A stretch of DNA of 64,000 nt, from NCBI GenBank assembly GCA_001692895.1, contig KV748278.1, forward strand, positions 62,001 through 126,000. The letters run 5' to 3'. Positions 23,592-34,619 of the stretch are shown here, piece after piece (position 1 is the first letter of the stretch; every line of letters starts with the position of its first letter). The notes beneath the pieces were generated by a model. That model saw only the letters and a program-made list of their open reading frames with translations, was not told the origin of the DNA and did not search any database. A program made the position numbers and the translations under genes. The stretch is from Cenococcum geophilum 1.58 (lineage: Eukaryota; Ascomycota; Dothideomycetes; Gloniales; Gloniaceae).

Positions 23592-23990
23592 GCGTAGGGG
23601 GCATAGCAGTATTACGTATTTTGGTGTCTGTCTTAGCCAACCACATTTGCATCTCGGGCTACCTACTAGGATACCCACCCAGTAAAGCCAATCTTTTAGT
23701 CCTATTATTCCTGTTCTTAAGAGTGTTACTATTATATTTTCTACCTTTATTAGGCCTTCTTAAAGCCCTTAGGTATTTACCCCCTATAGCGTTAACTATG
23801 CTATAGCTTAGGTTCGTCTTACCTAAGTTAGCCTCTGTACCTTTAACTCCCATTCACCTCTCCAGCGTTAGTCCAACCAGTATTGCATTACGGTAGATAG
23901 TTTCCCGGCGTTCTTACGTATTCTACTTTAGCTCCTTTCTCTATCTTGCTATTATTTTTACTAACCTCTAGGTGGTTATATAGTAGAGTT
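23592..23990 (-). pseudogene. LINE ORF2 C-terminal Cys domain relic
   Basis: On the minus strand a frame reads …LLRTGIIGLKDWLYWVGILV, then GSPRCKCGWLRQTPKYVILLC (23,666-23,603). That is the C-x-C-G-x4-QT-x2-H-x4-C pattern of Tad1-clade LINE C-termini, with the His as Tyr and other RIP changes. Upstream residues (RWRGEWELK…) also fit. TAG/TAA stops interrupt it. The reverse transcriptase expected upstream is replaced by the tandem block. Confidence 0.7.
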
Positions 23991-26900
23991 TAACGTGCCT
24001 ACTTATTTAGGCCTCTACCCCAGTTTTCTAGTATTTATCCTAAACCTAGGCCTAAAGGCCTAGGGGCTTTCTATAAGCAGTTGGCTGCCACTACCTTAAC
24101 GGGGGGTTTCACCAGTTCTTTTGGATATCTTATAATAGGTTAGCCTAAGTACTAGTTTACCCCCCCGCAGTCTATATAAGAGTCTCCTCCCAAAGTTAGT
24201 ACGCTTTTGCACAGCTTAGGAGCCTTCTATAGCCTCTAGTTTTACACCTTTTTTATTATTTCCGCCGGTATAGGCATAAGCTGCCTTTTCTAGGGGTCGC
24301 AACTCCCGTCTTATGTGCCTATTAGCGTAATCCTATAAAGGTATCGTAGCTATATCCTGCAATATAGAAGCCTTAGGTACCTTCTATAGTTAAGGCCTAA
24401 ACTAAAAAAGCCTCCCCTACCTAAGTAACTCCTATTTACTCCTTAAGCGTATCTCACCAGCGTACCGCCCTAGAGGCGAACGGTTCTATCTATTAATATA
24501 CTAATACGCGCATCCGTTCTCTTAAGCTATATAATAGTCTTTCTAGTTAGGGTATAATCCTGCCTGCCTACTAGGTGCACTAGGGGTTAGAGCCTAGCTA
24601 AGGGGTAAGGTCCCTAAAGCTAGCAGTAACTACTACGCACTACGCCCTATGGGAGGCTAGTAGAAGTATAGGGGCGTAATACCCTATACTACTACCAGTT
24701 CCCGTTTCGCGTTGCCTATAGAAGTCTCTTTATAATAGGCCGACCATATTTTGTAGGAGGGGGGCTATAAAGACGCTAGGTCCCGTACTGGGTAACCTAC
24801 TCCCCCCCCTCCCACTAACCAAGCTTATATTCCCTCTTTTTATAAGCTATACCTATATCTCTAACTGTTAAGTCCTTATCTAACTGGCCTATGTTTCCCC
24901 TATAGCCTCCCCTATATATATACATTAGGTTACATATACTACGCCTATTAAGATCTTCCTATAAGTCGCCTTATATATATACACATTAGGTTACGTACAC
25001 CACGCCTATTAAGACCCTCCTATAAGTCGCCTGCGAGTTAACTGTAAGCCGACTGTAAGTCGACTAAGTCGTACGCTATAGGGCCGTCGAAGCTGGCCTG
25101 TATTTCCGCTGCCTAGAGCTTTACCCGTATTTCTACCTCGTTAAGCCATTTAGTCGCCGTCGCGTTACTATTACGTCGCCGTCGCGTCACTGTCGCTGTA
25201 CTAGGTCGCGCGTACTACGCCTATTAAGACCCTCTTTTAAGTCACCTAGGTGTAACCGGATACTAGATAGACCCTCGTAGAGGGGCCTTAATAAGTTCTT
25301 TAGGCAGGGCCTTAATAAGTTCTTTATGGTGGCCTTGGGGCCTTAATAAGTTTCGTATAAAGTATCTACGACGCGTTAACCTTAATAAGTTTTTATAAAA
25401 AGAGGATCCCTACGCCCTTATTATATACACTTTATAATCTTAGAGCTAGTGCAAGCCTAAGGGTGTCCTATTATACGCCTAGGATACGTCTACGTTGACT
25501 GGCTAGATAAGGTCAGTTTCGGGCCTAGCTATAAGCTAGGTAGTCGTATATCGGGCGGTTTTTATATCCTAGTTTCCCTTAATAGGCCTCCCTAGATGGT
25601 AGAATAGGAGCTTTAAGCGGAGGCAGTAAGGCTCCTGGTGTTATTAAGGGCAATGCTTTGCACGTATCGCGGGTAGGTAGTTATATATTAACTAGTAATA
25701 TAGTAAAGTTTAATATACCTACTTATTTAGGCCTCTACCCTAGTTTTCTAGTGCTTTAGTCCCAATCTATAAGCAGTTAGCTGCTACTACTAATTACGGG
25801 GAGTTTTACCAGTTCTTTTAGATATCTTATAACGGTATTACCCAAGTACCAGTCTGCCCCTTAGCAGTCTATATAAGAGTTTCCTCCTAGAGTTAGTACG
25901 CTTTTGCACGGCTTGGGAGCCTTTTATAGCCTCTAGTTTCATACCTTTTTTTATTATTTCCGCTAGTGTGGGCATAAGCTGCCGTTTCTAGGGGTTGTAA
26001 CTCTTATCTTCGCGCCTACTGACGTAATCCTACGGGGGCGTTGTAGCTGTATCCTGTAATATAGTTGGGTATACCTTCTATAGACGAGGCTAAGCCACTG
26101 CCTCTTCCGCCTAAGTAACTCCTGTTTACTTCTTAAGTATATTTTACCGGCGAGCCGCCCTAAAGGCAAACGGTTCCGTCTATTAATATACTAACACGTA
26201 TATCCGTTCTCTTAAGCTATATAGTAGTCTCTCTAGCTAGGGTATAATCCTATCTACCTACTAGGTGCACTAAAGGTCAGAGCCTAGTTAAGGGGTAAGG
26301 TCCTTAGAGCTAGCAATAGCTACTATATACTACGCCTTATAGGAAGCTAGTAGCAATATAGGGGCGTAACACCCTATATACTACTAGTTCCCGTTTCGCG
26401 TTACCTATAAAAGTCTCCTTATAATAGGCTGACCGTATTTTATAGGAGGGGGGCTATAGAAATACTAGGTCCCGTACCAGATAACCTGCTCTCCCCCCTC
26501 CTACTAACTAAGCTTATGTCCCCCCTTTTTATAAGCTGGCCTATATCTCTAACTATTAAGTCCTTATCCGACTAGCCTATATTTCCCCTGCAGCCTCCCC
26601 TATATATATGCATTAGGTTATATACACTACGCCTATTAAGACCCTCCTATAAGTCGCCTTATATATATACGTATTAGGTTGCGTACACCACGCCTATTAA
26701 GACCCTCCTATAAGTCGCCTGTAAGTCAACTATAGGTTAACTATAAGTCGACTAAGTCGTACGCTATAGGGCTGTCAAAGCTGGCCTGTGTTTCCGCTGC
26801 CTAGAGCTTTACCTATATTTCTACCTCGTTAAGCCGTCTGGTCGCCGTCGCGTCGCTATTACATCGCTATTATCTAGGTCGCGCGCACCACGCCTATTAA

Positions 26901-27322
26901 GACCCTCTTCTAAGTTACCTAGGTGTACTAGATACCAGATAGGCCCTTATAGAGGGGCCTTAACGAGTTCTCTAGGTAGGGCCTTAATAAGTTCTTCGTG
27001 GTGGCCTTAGGGCCTTAATAAGTTTTATATAAAGTATCTATAACGCGTACCTTAATAAGTTCTTATAAAAAGAGGTTCTCTACGCCCTCGCCGTATCCTC
27101 TTAATCTTAGAGCTTATGTAAGCCTAAGGGTGTCCTGTTATACGCCTAGGGCGCGTTTACGTTAACTAGCTAAATAAGGCCAGTTTCGGGCCTGGCTGCG
27201 AGCCAGGTAGTTGTATATCAGGCGGTTTTCGTATCCCAGTTTCCCTTAATGGCCCCCCTAGATGGTATAGTAGGAGCCCTAAGTAGGGGCAGTAGGACTC
27301 CTGGTGTTGTTAAGGGCAATAT
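23989..27322. repeat. Two tandem ~1.7-kb blocks inside LINE D
   Basis: About 23,989-25,661 and 25,709-27,322 are direct copies with the same landmarks (e.g. 'acttatttaggcctctaccc' near 23,999 and 25,719; 'ctcctggtgtt' near 25,632 and 27,298). Each block contains smaller iterations: two 'cctattaagaYcYtcctataagtcgcc' units and several 'gccttaataagttct' units. It also has a G-run/C-run pair ('gtaggaggggggc' and 'ctccccccctccc') able to pair. The block is more GC-rich than its surroundings. A possible short coding stretch on the minus strand (26,169-25,800) was not identifiable. Confidence 0.75.
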
Positions 27323-27486
27323 ACGCGTCGTAGGCTTAACACTATAGAGTCGCAACACTAGCGCGCGCAGCGCGCTGCGACGGCTCTCCTCTATCGCCTC
27401 TGCACTTAGCTATTATAAGGAATGATTTCCCAATAATGTTTCCACCCGCGGCGACGTGGACGCGTGCAGTAGGGCTTCGCGGGCTA

Positions 27487-27660
27487 TAAATATAATTAAA
27501 GATTCCGTATAAAGGAAACAAGTTAGAGTAAATAGTAGATTAAATAGTATATATAGGGTTATTTCTAATAGGTTAAGTATTAGAGTGGTTTAAACCTTAT
27601 CTTATAAAGATATAAGCTAATAGATTAGCCACTGCTAACTTAAAGGCGCGGTATAATAAG
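27487..27660 (+). pseudogene. Element K gag (second part)
   Basis: Homologous to A gag at about 21,290-21,130 (reverse complement), including 'tagggttatt', 'tggtttaa' and 'ccttatcttataaagatata'. It continues the K relic after the LINE insertion. Homology ends near 27,650. Confidence 0.7.
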
Positions 27661-27949
27661 TTTATTAATATTAATATTAGTAATTTTAATTTATATTAAA
27701 ATAGTACTTTTTTAACTTTAATTTTAGTATTAATATTTTATATATATTTTTTTTATAAGATTATAAGATTATAGTTTTAGTATTTGATAAGCTAAATTTA
27801 AAATTTTTATAAAATTCTATTAAAGGGTTATTAAGTTATACGTGGTATAAAAAGGTATATTTTGGTGGGGAAGGACCGTATATACGGTGGCTGCGTGCAC
27901 GCAGTAGCCGAAGCTTCTATACGGTAAAAGTTTCAATCTTATATAATAT
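27661..27949. other. AT-rich spacer with nested dyad symmetry
   Basis: No gene. At 27875-27888 is the palindrome ACCGTATATACGGT, at 27891-27904 the palindrome CTGCGTGCACGCAG, and TATACGGT recurs at 27918-27925, closing an outer stem. The dyad island is GC-rich in an AT-rich setting. Confidence 0.45.
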
Positions 27950-28303
27950 AATTTAGTAAAAGAGTATAAACTTATCCTATTATAAAGGTAGCGGAAACCT
28001 ATTATAGGCTTTCTAGATAAGTATTAGATTAAACTATATAGTACCTATAAGCTTATAGTGTTAGTAGCTAATATATATAACTACACTAAGGTAGTCGGCC
28101 TGTAACCCTTTTAGATGGCAAACTTTATAGGTTATAAGTTTATTTTTAAATACCCTTAGCTTACGGAAGTAGATTTTAAAATATACTTTAAAACTAGAGC
28201 TTTTAAATAGTAGAATAATAAAGATTTAAAAGGGCGTATATTACTAATAAGCCTAAAGAATATCCTAGATAATATAGCCCTAGGCAAAATAGTATACGCT
28301 TTA
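27950..28303 (+). other. Probable 5' part of Gypsy element G
   Basis: Directly left of element E. The E target duplication CTTTA shows that this stretch was once continuous with 41,131, where the G gag/pol relic follows. No recognisable LTR or motif; the assignment rests on the nesting geometry. Confidence 0.45.
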
Positions 28304-28526
28304 TATTAGGTAAAACCTAAGTAGATAGTTATATAGCTGTAAGGTATAGGTAACCCTAGGGCAACCTAGGGGTGACTCGCCTGTAAGGTACGTGCTCTAT
28401 ATATACCTAGGGAAAACCCTTCCCACCCTATATATAGACTCCTCCTTTTCTCTTAAGGATTTGTCTGTCTATACAATATACCTATTATTCTATTATTAGA
28501 CTCCCTATCTATATTCTTACCTTATA
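28304..28526 (+). repeat. 5' LTR of element E
   Basis: The 223-bp partner of 40906-41130. Both contain 'gatagttatatagctgtaag' and 'ggtacgtgctctatatatac' and end in CCTTATA. Confidence 0.9.
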
Positions 28527-28599
28527 TTTAAATCCTTACTAATCCCCTTAGAAGGATAGCCGGTTTAATTTTTCTATAATACCTCCGAAAAGAAAACTA

Positions 28600-31500
28600 A
28601 TGCCTACACCCGACGGTAATACGCTGGCGATATAACTGTAAAACGCCTTAGGATTTAGTGCAGACGAAACCGCTAGAAGTATACTAGTAGCATCTAAGCT
28701 ATTTTCCAAATCTTAAAACGATTAGATATCTACGAACGCTAAAGACTAGTTTAACTTATATACCTAGGCTTAATAGAAGCTTAGTAAGGTTACTAGCGTC
28801 CTACCTAATACCGCTAATATAAAGGAGCTAGATAAGCTAGCTAAGAAAATAGCTAACTTATAGAGTATTATCAATTTAATAAAGCCCTCCCGTCGCCTCT
28901 TTAGTAAAGAGTATAAGTTATATAGCGAACGCATACGCCGAACAAATCTTAACGCCCTAGTTAAGAAGTTACTACCAAATATTAGCGGTACTACTTAATA
29001 GCATTTTAACTGGTGAATTACCGCAGTTAAGAACCGGTTTAAGGTTAATAATACTAACTACAACTATAAGTAACGCACGCGCTGGGCCATTAAAGGTCTT
29101 ATAAAAGAGAAGATAATTACCTAACTGGTTTATTGCTGGTTAGGCACTAAGGATAAGGGTCCTTTACTATAGGACGAATTTAAGACTATAGTCTAAAACT
29201 AGATTAGGAACCCTATAGTAAGATGCTTTAATAACGCTATAATATACTATATAGCTGTTATAAAGGAGAACTAGAGGTTTAACGTCTTCCTAGCCCGTAT
29301 ATATAGCTTAAAGGACCTCTTCTTATATACCCCTTTTGTTAATCCTAAATAATAGGTAGACTTTTAGTTCTTATATTTTCTAGCCTACCTATAAGCAGAG
29401 CTCTTCTACCAGAACTTCATCTAACGGGTAAGAACCGCTAAAGACCCCTTTAATAAAATCTGCTGTATAGAGTAATTACTTAATACTATAAAGCTTGCGG
29501 AAGATTGCGTAAGTAGTAGCGGCAAATTATTGCGTATAAAGCGCGGCCGTAGTATAGGCTTTATAGAGTTAGGCTTAGGGAACAGAACCTAAAAAGGGTA
29601 ATACTTTTCTAAGTAAACTCCTAGGGAGACTATTTAAAAGCTAGATGGCTTAGGGGACCCCCTAGATGCTAGTGCTACGTAGGCGAGTTAAAGGACCGTA
29701 GGTGGCTACTGTAAGGAATACTAGAAGTAGGCTAATAAAGAGAAGTTAGCTTAGGCTTTGGAAAACCCAGAGCCCTGGTAGTAGATCTCTCTTAACTGTA
29801 ACTAGGGCCTAATATAGAGGGAGAAAAGAAACGTATTATGGTATACGTCGCGATAGATACGCCCTAGGGTAAAGTCCGCCTATATACTTTATATAATAAT
29901 AGGTGCCAAATTAACCTTATTAATTAAGATATTGTCTATAGATTTAACCTGCCTATACGCTACGCGCTATATTTACGTAAACCTATTATACGTTTCCTTA
30001 ATAGTAACTAGATAATAATTTAGGATACTTATAATCTAATGGTCACTACTAGCAACTCCTAGGGTACCTCTCGCACTATTAGCCCGTAAACCTTTTAGGG
30101 CGGCTTATTTAATGGCTACGATATAGTTCTTAGATAGGATTGGCTTGTAAAAGTAGATCTATTAATTAGCTTCCATTTTAGATAGTTTATCTAGGGTACT
30201 TCGGACCCTAAACGCCTCTAAATAGTTACCCTTAACGCTTTCCTAGTAGACATTAAGGCTAGCAAAATAGTCTATTCGCTATAGCTAGAAGACTCCTTTT
30301 TTACGCCGGTTATAAATATAATAGAGGACCTATTATTACTAGCAGCGAGTACCTATGCAGACCCTTTAGATATAGAGATACCGGTTATAAACATAGTAGA
30401 GGACCTGCTGTTACTAGTAGCGAGTACCTATAAAGACTCTCTAGTGCTAGTATAGATTATCTATATATAAGGGGGAGGTAATCAAAACCCTAAAACTATT
30501 AAGTATACCATAATAGAGCTATATACACTCTTTATGCGAGCACACCTACGAAACGCATATTAGCTGCACTTTCCTCTTTACTAGCTCCTAGGAGCACACT
30601 ACTATATAATAGTTACTTTAACCTCTATAGCCCCGAGCCTGCTAGATATATATAAGGAGGAAATTAATGTCTTCTTTAATAAGCTAGTAAGTATGCTACC
30701 GCAGAACTCTAAGTACAACTATATAATCGACTTAGAAGAAGGTAAAACGCCACTATAAATGCCCCTCTATAACCTCTTATAGAAAGAGTTATAGATCTTA
30801 TAAGAGTACCTAGACAGTGCTCTTAAAAAGGGCTAGATTAGGCCAAGTAAATTACCTACTAGAGCGCCTATCCTCTTCGTGCTAAAAGGAGACGGTATAA
30901 TACGGCTATATATTAACTATAGACGCCTAAATAAGATCACGATTAAAAATTAGTACCCCCTACCGCTAGTTAGTAAACTCTTTAATAGGCTTAGCTATAT
31001 AAAGATATTTATAAAGCTAGATCTTTATAATATGTACTATAGGATTTATATTAAAAAGGGAGATAAATAAAAGACTGCATTTAAGATACGCTATAGTTAC
31101 TTTAAGTACCTAATAATGCCCTTTAGTCTTATTAACGCCCCTATAACTTTTTAGAGCTATATTTATAAAGCTCTAGGAACCCTAGTAGATACTATTTACG
31201 TAGTTTACTTAGATAATATTCTTATTTATTTAAATAACAAGTATTAGTATATCGAGTACGTTAAGTAGGTACTACGATAGCTCTACACTTGGGGCTTATA
31301 CGCCAAACTATTAAAATATATTTTTTATATTAAGAACGTTAAGTTCCTAGGCTTTATTATCACCCCTAGGGGTATTATAATAGACCCTAACCGCGTAAAA
31401 GCTATTAAGGAATGGCCTAAGCCTAAGTCCTATGGGGATATCTAGGTCTTTTTTAGCTTTACTAACTTTTATAGGCGATTTATCTAGAACTACTTGGATA

Positions 31501-34208
31501 CCGTATACCCCCTGCATATATATCTTATATAGGCGTATTATAACCCGACGTTAAATAGGGAGAAGAAGAAGAAGTATAAGTTAAAAGGGCCTACTAAATA
31601 GCACTAACCTTAGTCCTGGCCTAATGACGTATAGTAGGCGTTTTGTAAGCTACGCGCTACGTTTATATAGGCTCCTCTACTTTACCACTTTAACCCTAAT
31701 CTACTTCTAATAGTAATTACTAACGCTTCTAATTATGCCTATAGCGGTATACTTTAATAGCCTTTAGGGTAAAGAGATTAACTCCACTAGCACCTAATCG
31801 CTTATTATAGTTAAAAGCTTACTAGCCTAGAAGTATAGTATAATACGCATAATAAAGAACTACTCGCTATAGTATAATACTTTAAGACGTAGCGCCATTA
31901 CCATAAATACGCCGCGTATGTAACGCGCGTGCTTTATAATTATAATAATCTTAGGTACTTTATAACTACTAAAAGCTTATCTACTTATTAGGCCTAGTAC
32001 GCTAAGGAACTAGCTAAGTTTAATTTTAAGATTAAATATAAGCTAGGTAAAGTAAATCCCGCTAACGCACTATCTTAGCGCCTAGATTATATTAAAGGCT
32101 TTAAAGATAGTAGTAAGAGGATAATTCTTAATACTATACTGCCTATATTATAGTAAAAGTTATAGGTTATAGGCCTTATAGGCGGCCCTAGTGCTACTAT
32201 ACTAAACCAGTAAGTAGTATGCATGTAGTATATAAGCGACCCTTATAAACTTGGCGCCGGCGGACTAGAGCGTCCTGCTATTCTTTTTAAGACTACTCCG
32301 ACTAACTTAATAGCGCTTAATCTTAAGGAAGACCCCTTAGCCTAGGCTATAGTCCCCCGTAATAACCTAGCGAGTTACCTACGTATTATATATTACTTTA
32401 CTAACACTAACTTTACGCAGAGTCTCGTGCTATAGTAAGAAGTAGTAGTAGCTGCTTTAGCTAAAATAGCGTTTATGGAATAACCCCCTAAGTTACTAGT
32501 TAATTTTATTTATAGAGTATAAAAAAGGGACGCCTTTACACGCTCTATATATAATTAGTTAACCTAAAAATAAGTTTTTACTAGTAATAAGGACTATACC
32601 CTTAATAATTAAGGACTCCTAAGGTAAAATAATAAGGTCTGGGTATTAAATTGCATACTACTATAATAGGAGATCCTTAAGCGGAATTATGACGATCCTA
32701 TAGGCGGCTACTATAGTTTTAACTATACCTTTAAGGTAATTACGCGGAAGTATACTTAAAACAGCCTTATCTAGGACCTCCGTAAATACCTAGATAATTA
32801 TAATACCTACTAATACTTTAAATCGCGCCGCTATAAACCCTATAGTAAGCTGTAGCCTTTTTAGGTCCCTACCTAAGCCTAGCGGTATTATTTACTTAAC
32901 TTTATAACCGATTTCTTAGAGTCTAAAACTCCTAATAGCGTAGAGTATAACTCTGTCCTTATCCTTATAGACCGTTTTATAAAGCTAGTGCGTTACTATT
33001 TAGTGCGTAATATAATTAATGCTATATAACTTGTAGAACTCTTATTTAAAGTCTTTATATAAACAGGACCTCTAGATAATATTGTCTTTAATAAGAGTAG
33101 TATATTTATAAGCAAGTACTAAAGCACTATATACTACCATCTCCACGTTTAACGTAAACTTAGCACCGCATTTTACCTATAAATAGATAGTTAGATAGAG
33201 CGTCAGAACTAGGAGCTTAAGGTATACCTATATATATTTACAAACTAAGAACAGTCTAATTAGGCCTCCCTACTTAAAGAAGTAGCCTTTACCTATAACT
33301 CTAAGGTCTATGCTATAATAAAGCGTTCCCCTATTAAGCTCGCCTATAGCTAGCTACTAAATGTCCTAGATAGAGTTCTAGATAACGTCTAAGACGCCTA
33401 GTAAGGTAGGGAGGGGTTTAAGTTAACAAATATCTAACTCGTAGAGATACACCTATAACGCCTACGCCTTATATATAAGGTAATAGCGGCGTTAATAATA
33501 TACGCCTAAAAGCTTCAGGTAAAATACTATAATTGTCACCACCTGGTTAAGCACTTCGCCGTTAGTAAACAAGTCCTACTCTCCTCTAAGAACATCCATA
33601 TAAAACGTTCCTATAAAAAGCTTAACTATAAGTTTATAGGACCGTTTTAAATTCTAGAGTATATAGGGCAGTAAGTATATAAGCTAAAGCTTCTACCTAC
33701 TATAGTACGGCTCCACCTAGTCTTTTATATCTCCCTACTAGAGCCTTATAGGTTACGCCCTAGGTTTTAACCCCTAGCAGTAAAAGAGCTTAAGGAAGGC
33801 AGCTAGGAAGTAAAAGTAATTATTACTTACTAAGATCGTGCTAGACAATTATAGTATCTTATTAAATAGCTAGAATAGCCAAATAAGTATAATAAATAGA
33901 AATATAAGATAGAACTTAAAAATTATTAATAACTATTAGATAAGTACTGTAAGCGGGATACCCTAACCTTATAGCTAAAGCGCAGGCGAAAAGTAAGCGC
34001 CGCTATTAAAATATAACCTATATTAAAGCAGAATAGAGGACGTCTAAAGGGATTAAAGAATAAGTAATAATTGCTATAACTCGTAGGCGAGGCTATGGCG
34101 TATACTAGTAACAAAGCTTAATTTAGAAAGTACCCTTCCTAAACCAAGTCTATTACTCTATACTAGCTAAGTAGATTATTTACATATTAGAGAATAGGCC
34201 TATTTATA
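28600..34208 (+). pseudogene. Element E gag-pol relic (Ty3/Gypsy chromovirus)
   Basis: Gag starts at ATG 28600 (MPTPDGNTLAI) and is followed in order by pol domains. RT has FIKLDLYNMYYRI and PFSLINAP blocks near 31,000-31,130 and the catalytic box VYLDNILIYL at about 31,199-31,230, where the second Asp is Asn. RNase H-like sequence follows (about 31,680-31,900). The integrase zinc-binding region is near 32,690, and its core starts FITDF (32,898) and continues to an IDSQIERQN block. A chromodomain-like tail (EVKVIITY…YLIK…PNKYNK…LLDKY) lies at about 33,808-33,945. Stops are TAA/TAG in Gln/Trp positions. Upstream gag has no clear zinc knuckle. The region near 34,100-34,208 may be the old C-terminus or the 3' leader. 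Confidence 0.85.
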
Positions 34209-34213
34209 ACTAG

Positions 34214-34583
34214 TGTCACGGAGTGAGTATAAGCGGCGATAATATATAGCAAAGTAAATACTATTAAGCTATATACATGAACTGTGTAATAAGGTCAAGA
34301 CGTTACGTAAGGAAAGAAGGTAGGAAAACGGGAAGAAAGGGCATATATCGTTAACTTGGTTGCTTAGTTAACACGTATATAGGCAAAATAGGGTTTAGGT
34401 TATAGTCCTAGCAGAACTTGGCAGAATTTGGTAGAACTTGGCAGAATATAGCAGAATGCCGTAGATTGCCGTTAGATTGCCATTAGATTGCCGTTAAATT
34501 GCCATTTCGCGGTTAGTCTCTAATTGCTAAGTTAGTAGAAATAGGTAGACGTGTGTAAGGTGTTACAGGGGTGTCCCGTAATA
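34214..34583 (-). repeat. 3' LTR of element F
   Basis: 370 bp, starting TGTCACGGAG. The inner end is GTAATA (RIPped GTGACA). Contains a run of 'gcagaaYttggYagaa' and 'ttgccgttagattgcc' iterations shared with the partner LTR. Confidence 0.92.
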
Positions 34584-34619
34584 GTACCCCCCCTTTAAAC
34601 TCAAGCTTCTGCGAGATGG

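Larger units (their letters stand above)
23133..27486 (-). mobile_element. Tad1-like LINE (element D)
   Basis: A 4.35-kb insertion in the K gag relic, flanked by a roughly 13-bp duplication (TAGATATAATTAA at 23120-23132, TAAATATAATTAA at 27487-27499). The left end carries an (AAT)n microsatellite, which read on the minus strand is the 3' tail of a non-LTR element. A Cys-rich C-terminal domain of a LINE ORF2 lies just inside (23,592-23,990), followed by a 3' UTR shared with copies at 2,246 and 50,736. The right end (27,340-27,486) is GC-rich and would be the 5' UTR. The middle is filled by two tandem 1.7-kb blocks, and no reverse transcriptase was recognised. Confidence 0.75.

Noticed and set aside
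25963-26169. Basic minus-strand ORF in LINE D
   Set aside because: No known motif. Possibly part of the LINE ORF1, but a coding claim cannot be supported.
23989-27322. The tandem GC-richer blocks as rDNA spacer
   Set aside because: No rRNA gene or recognisable rDNA landmark is present; the blocks lie inside a LINE with a target duplication.
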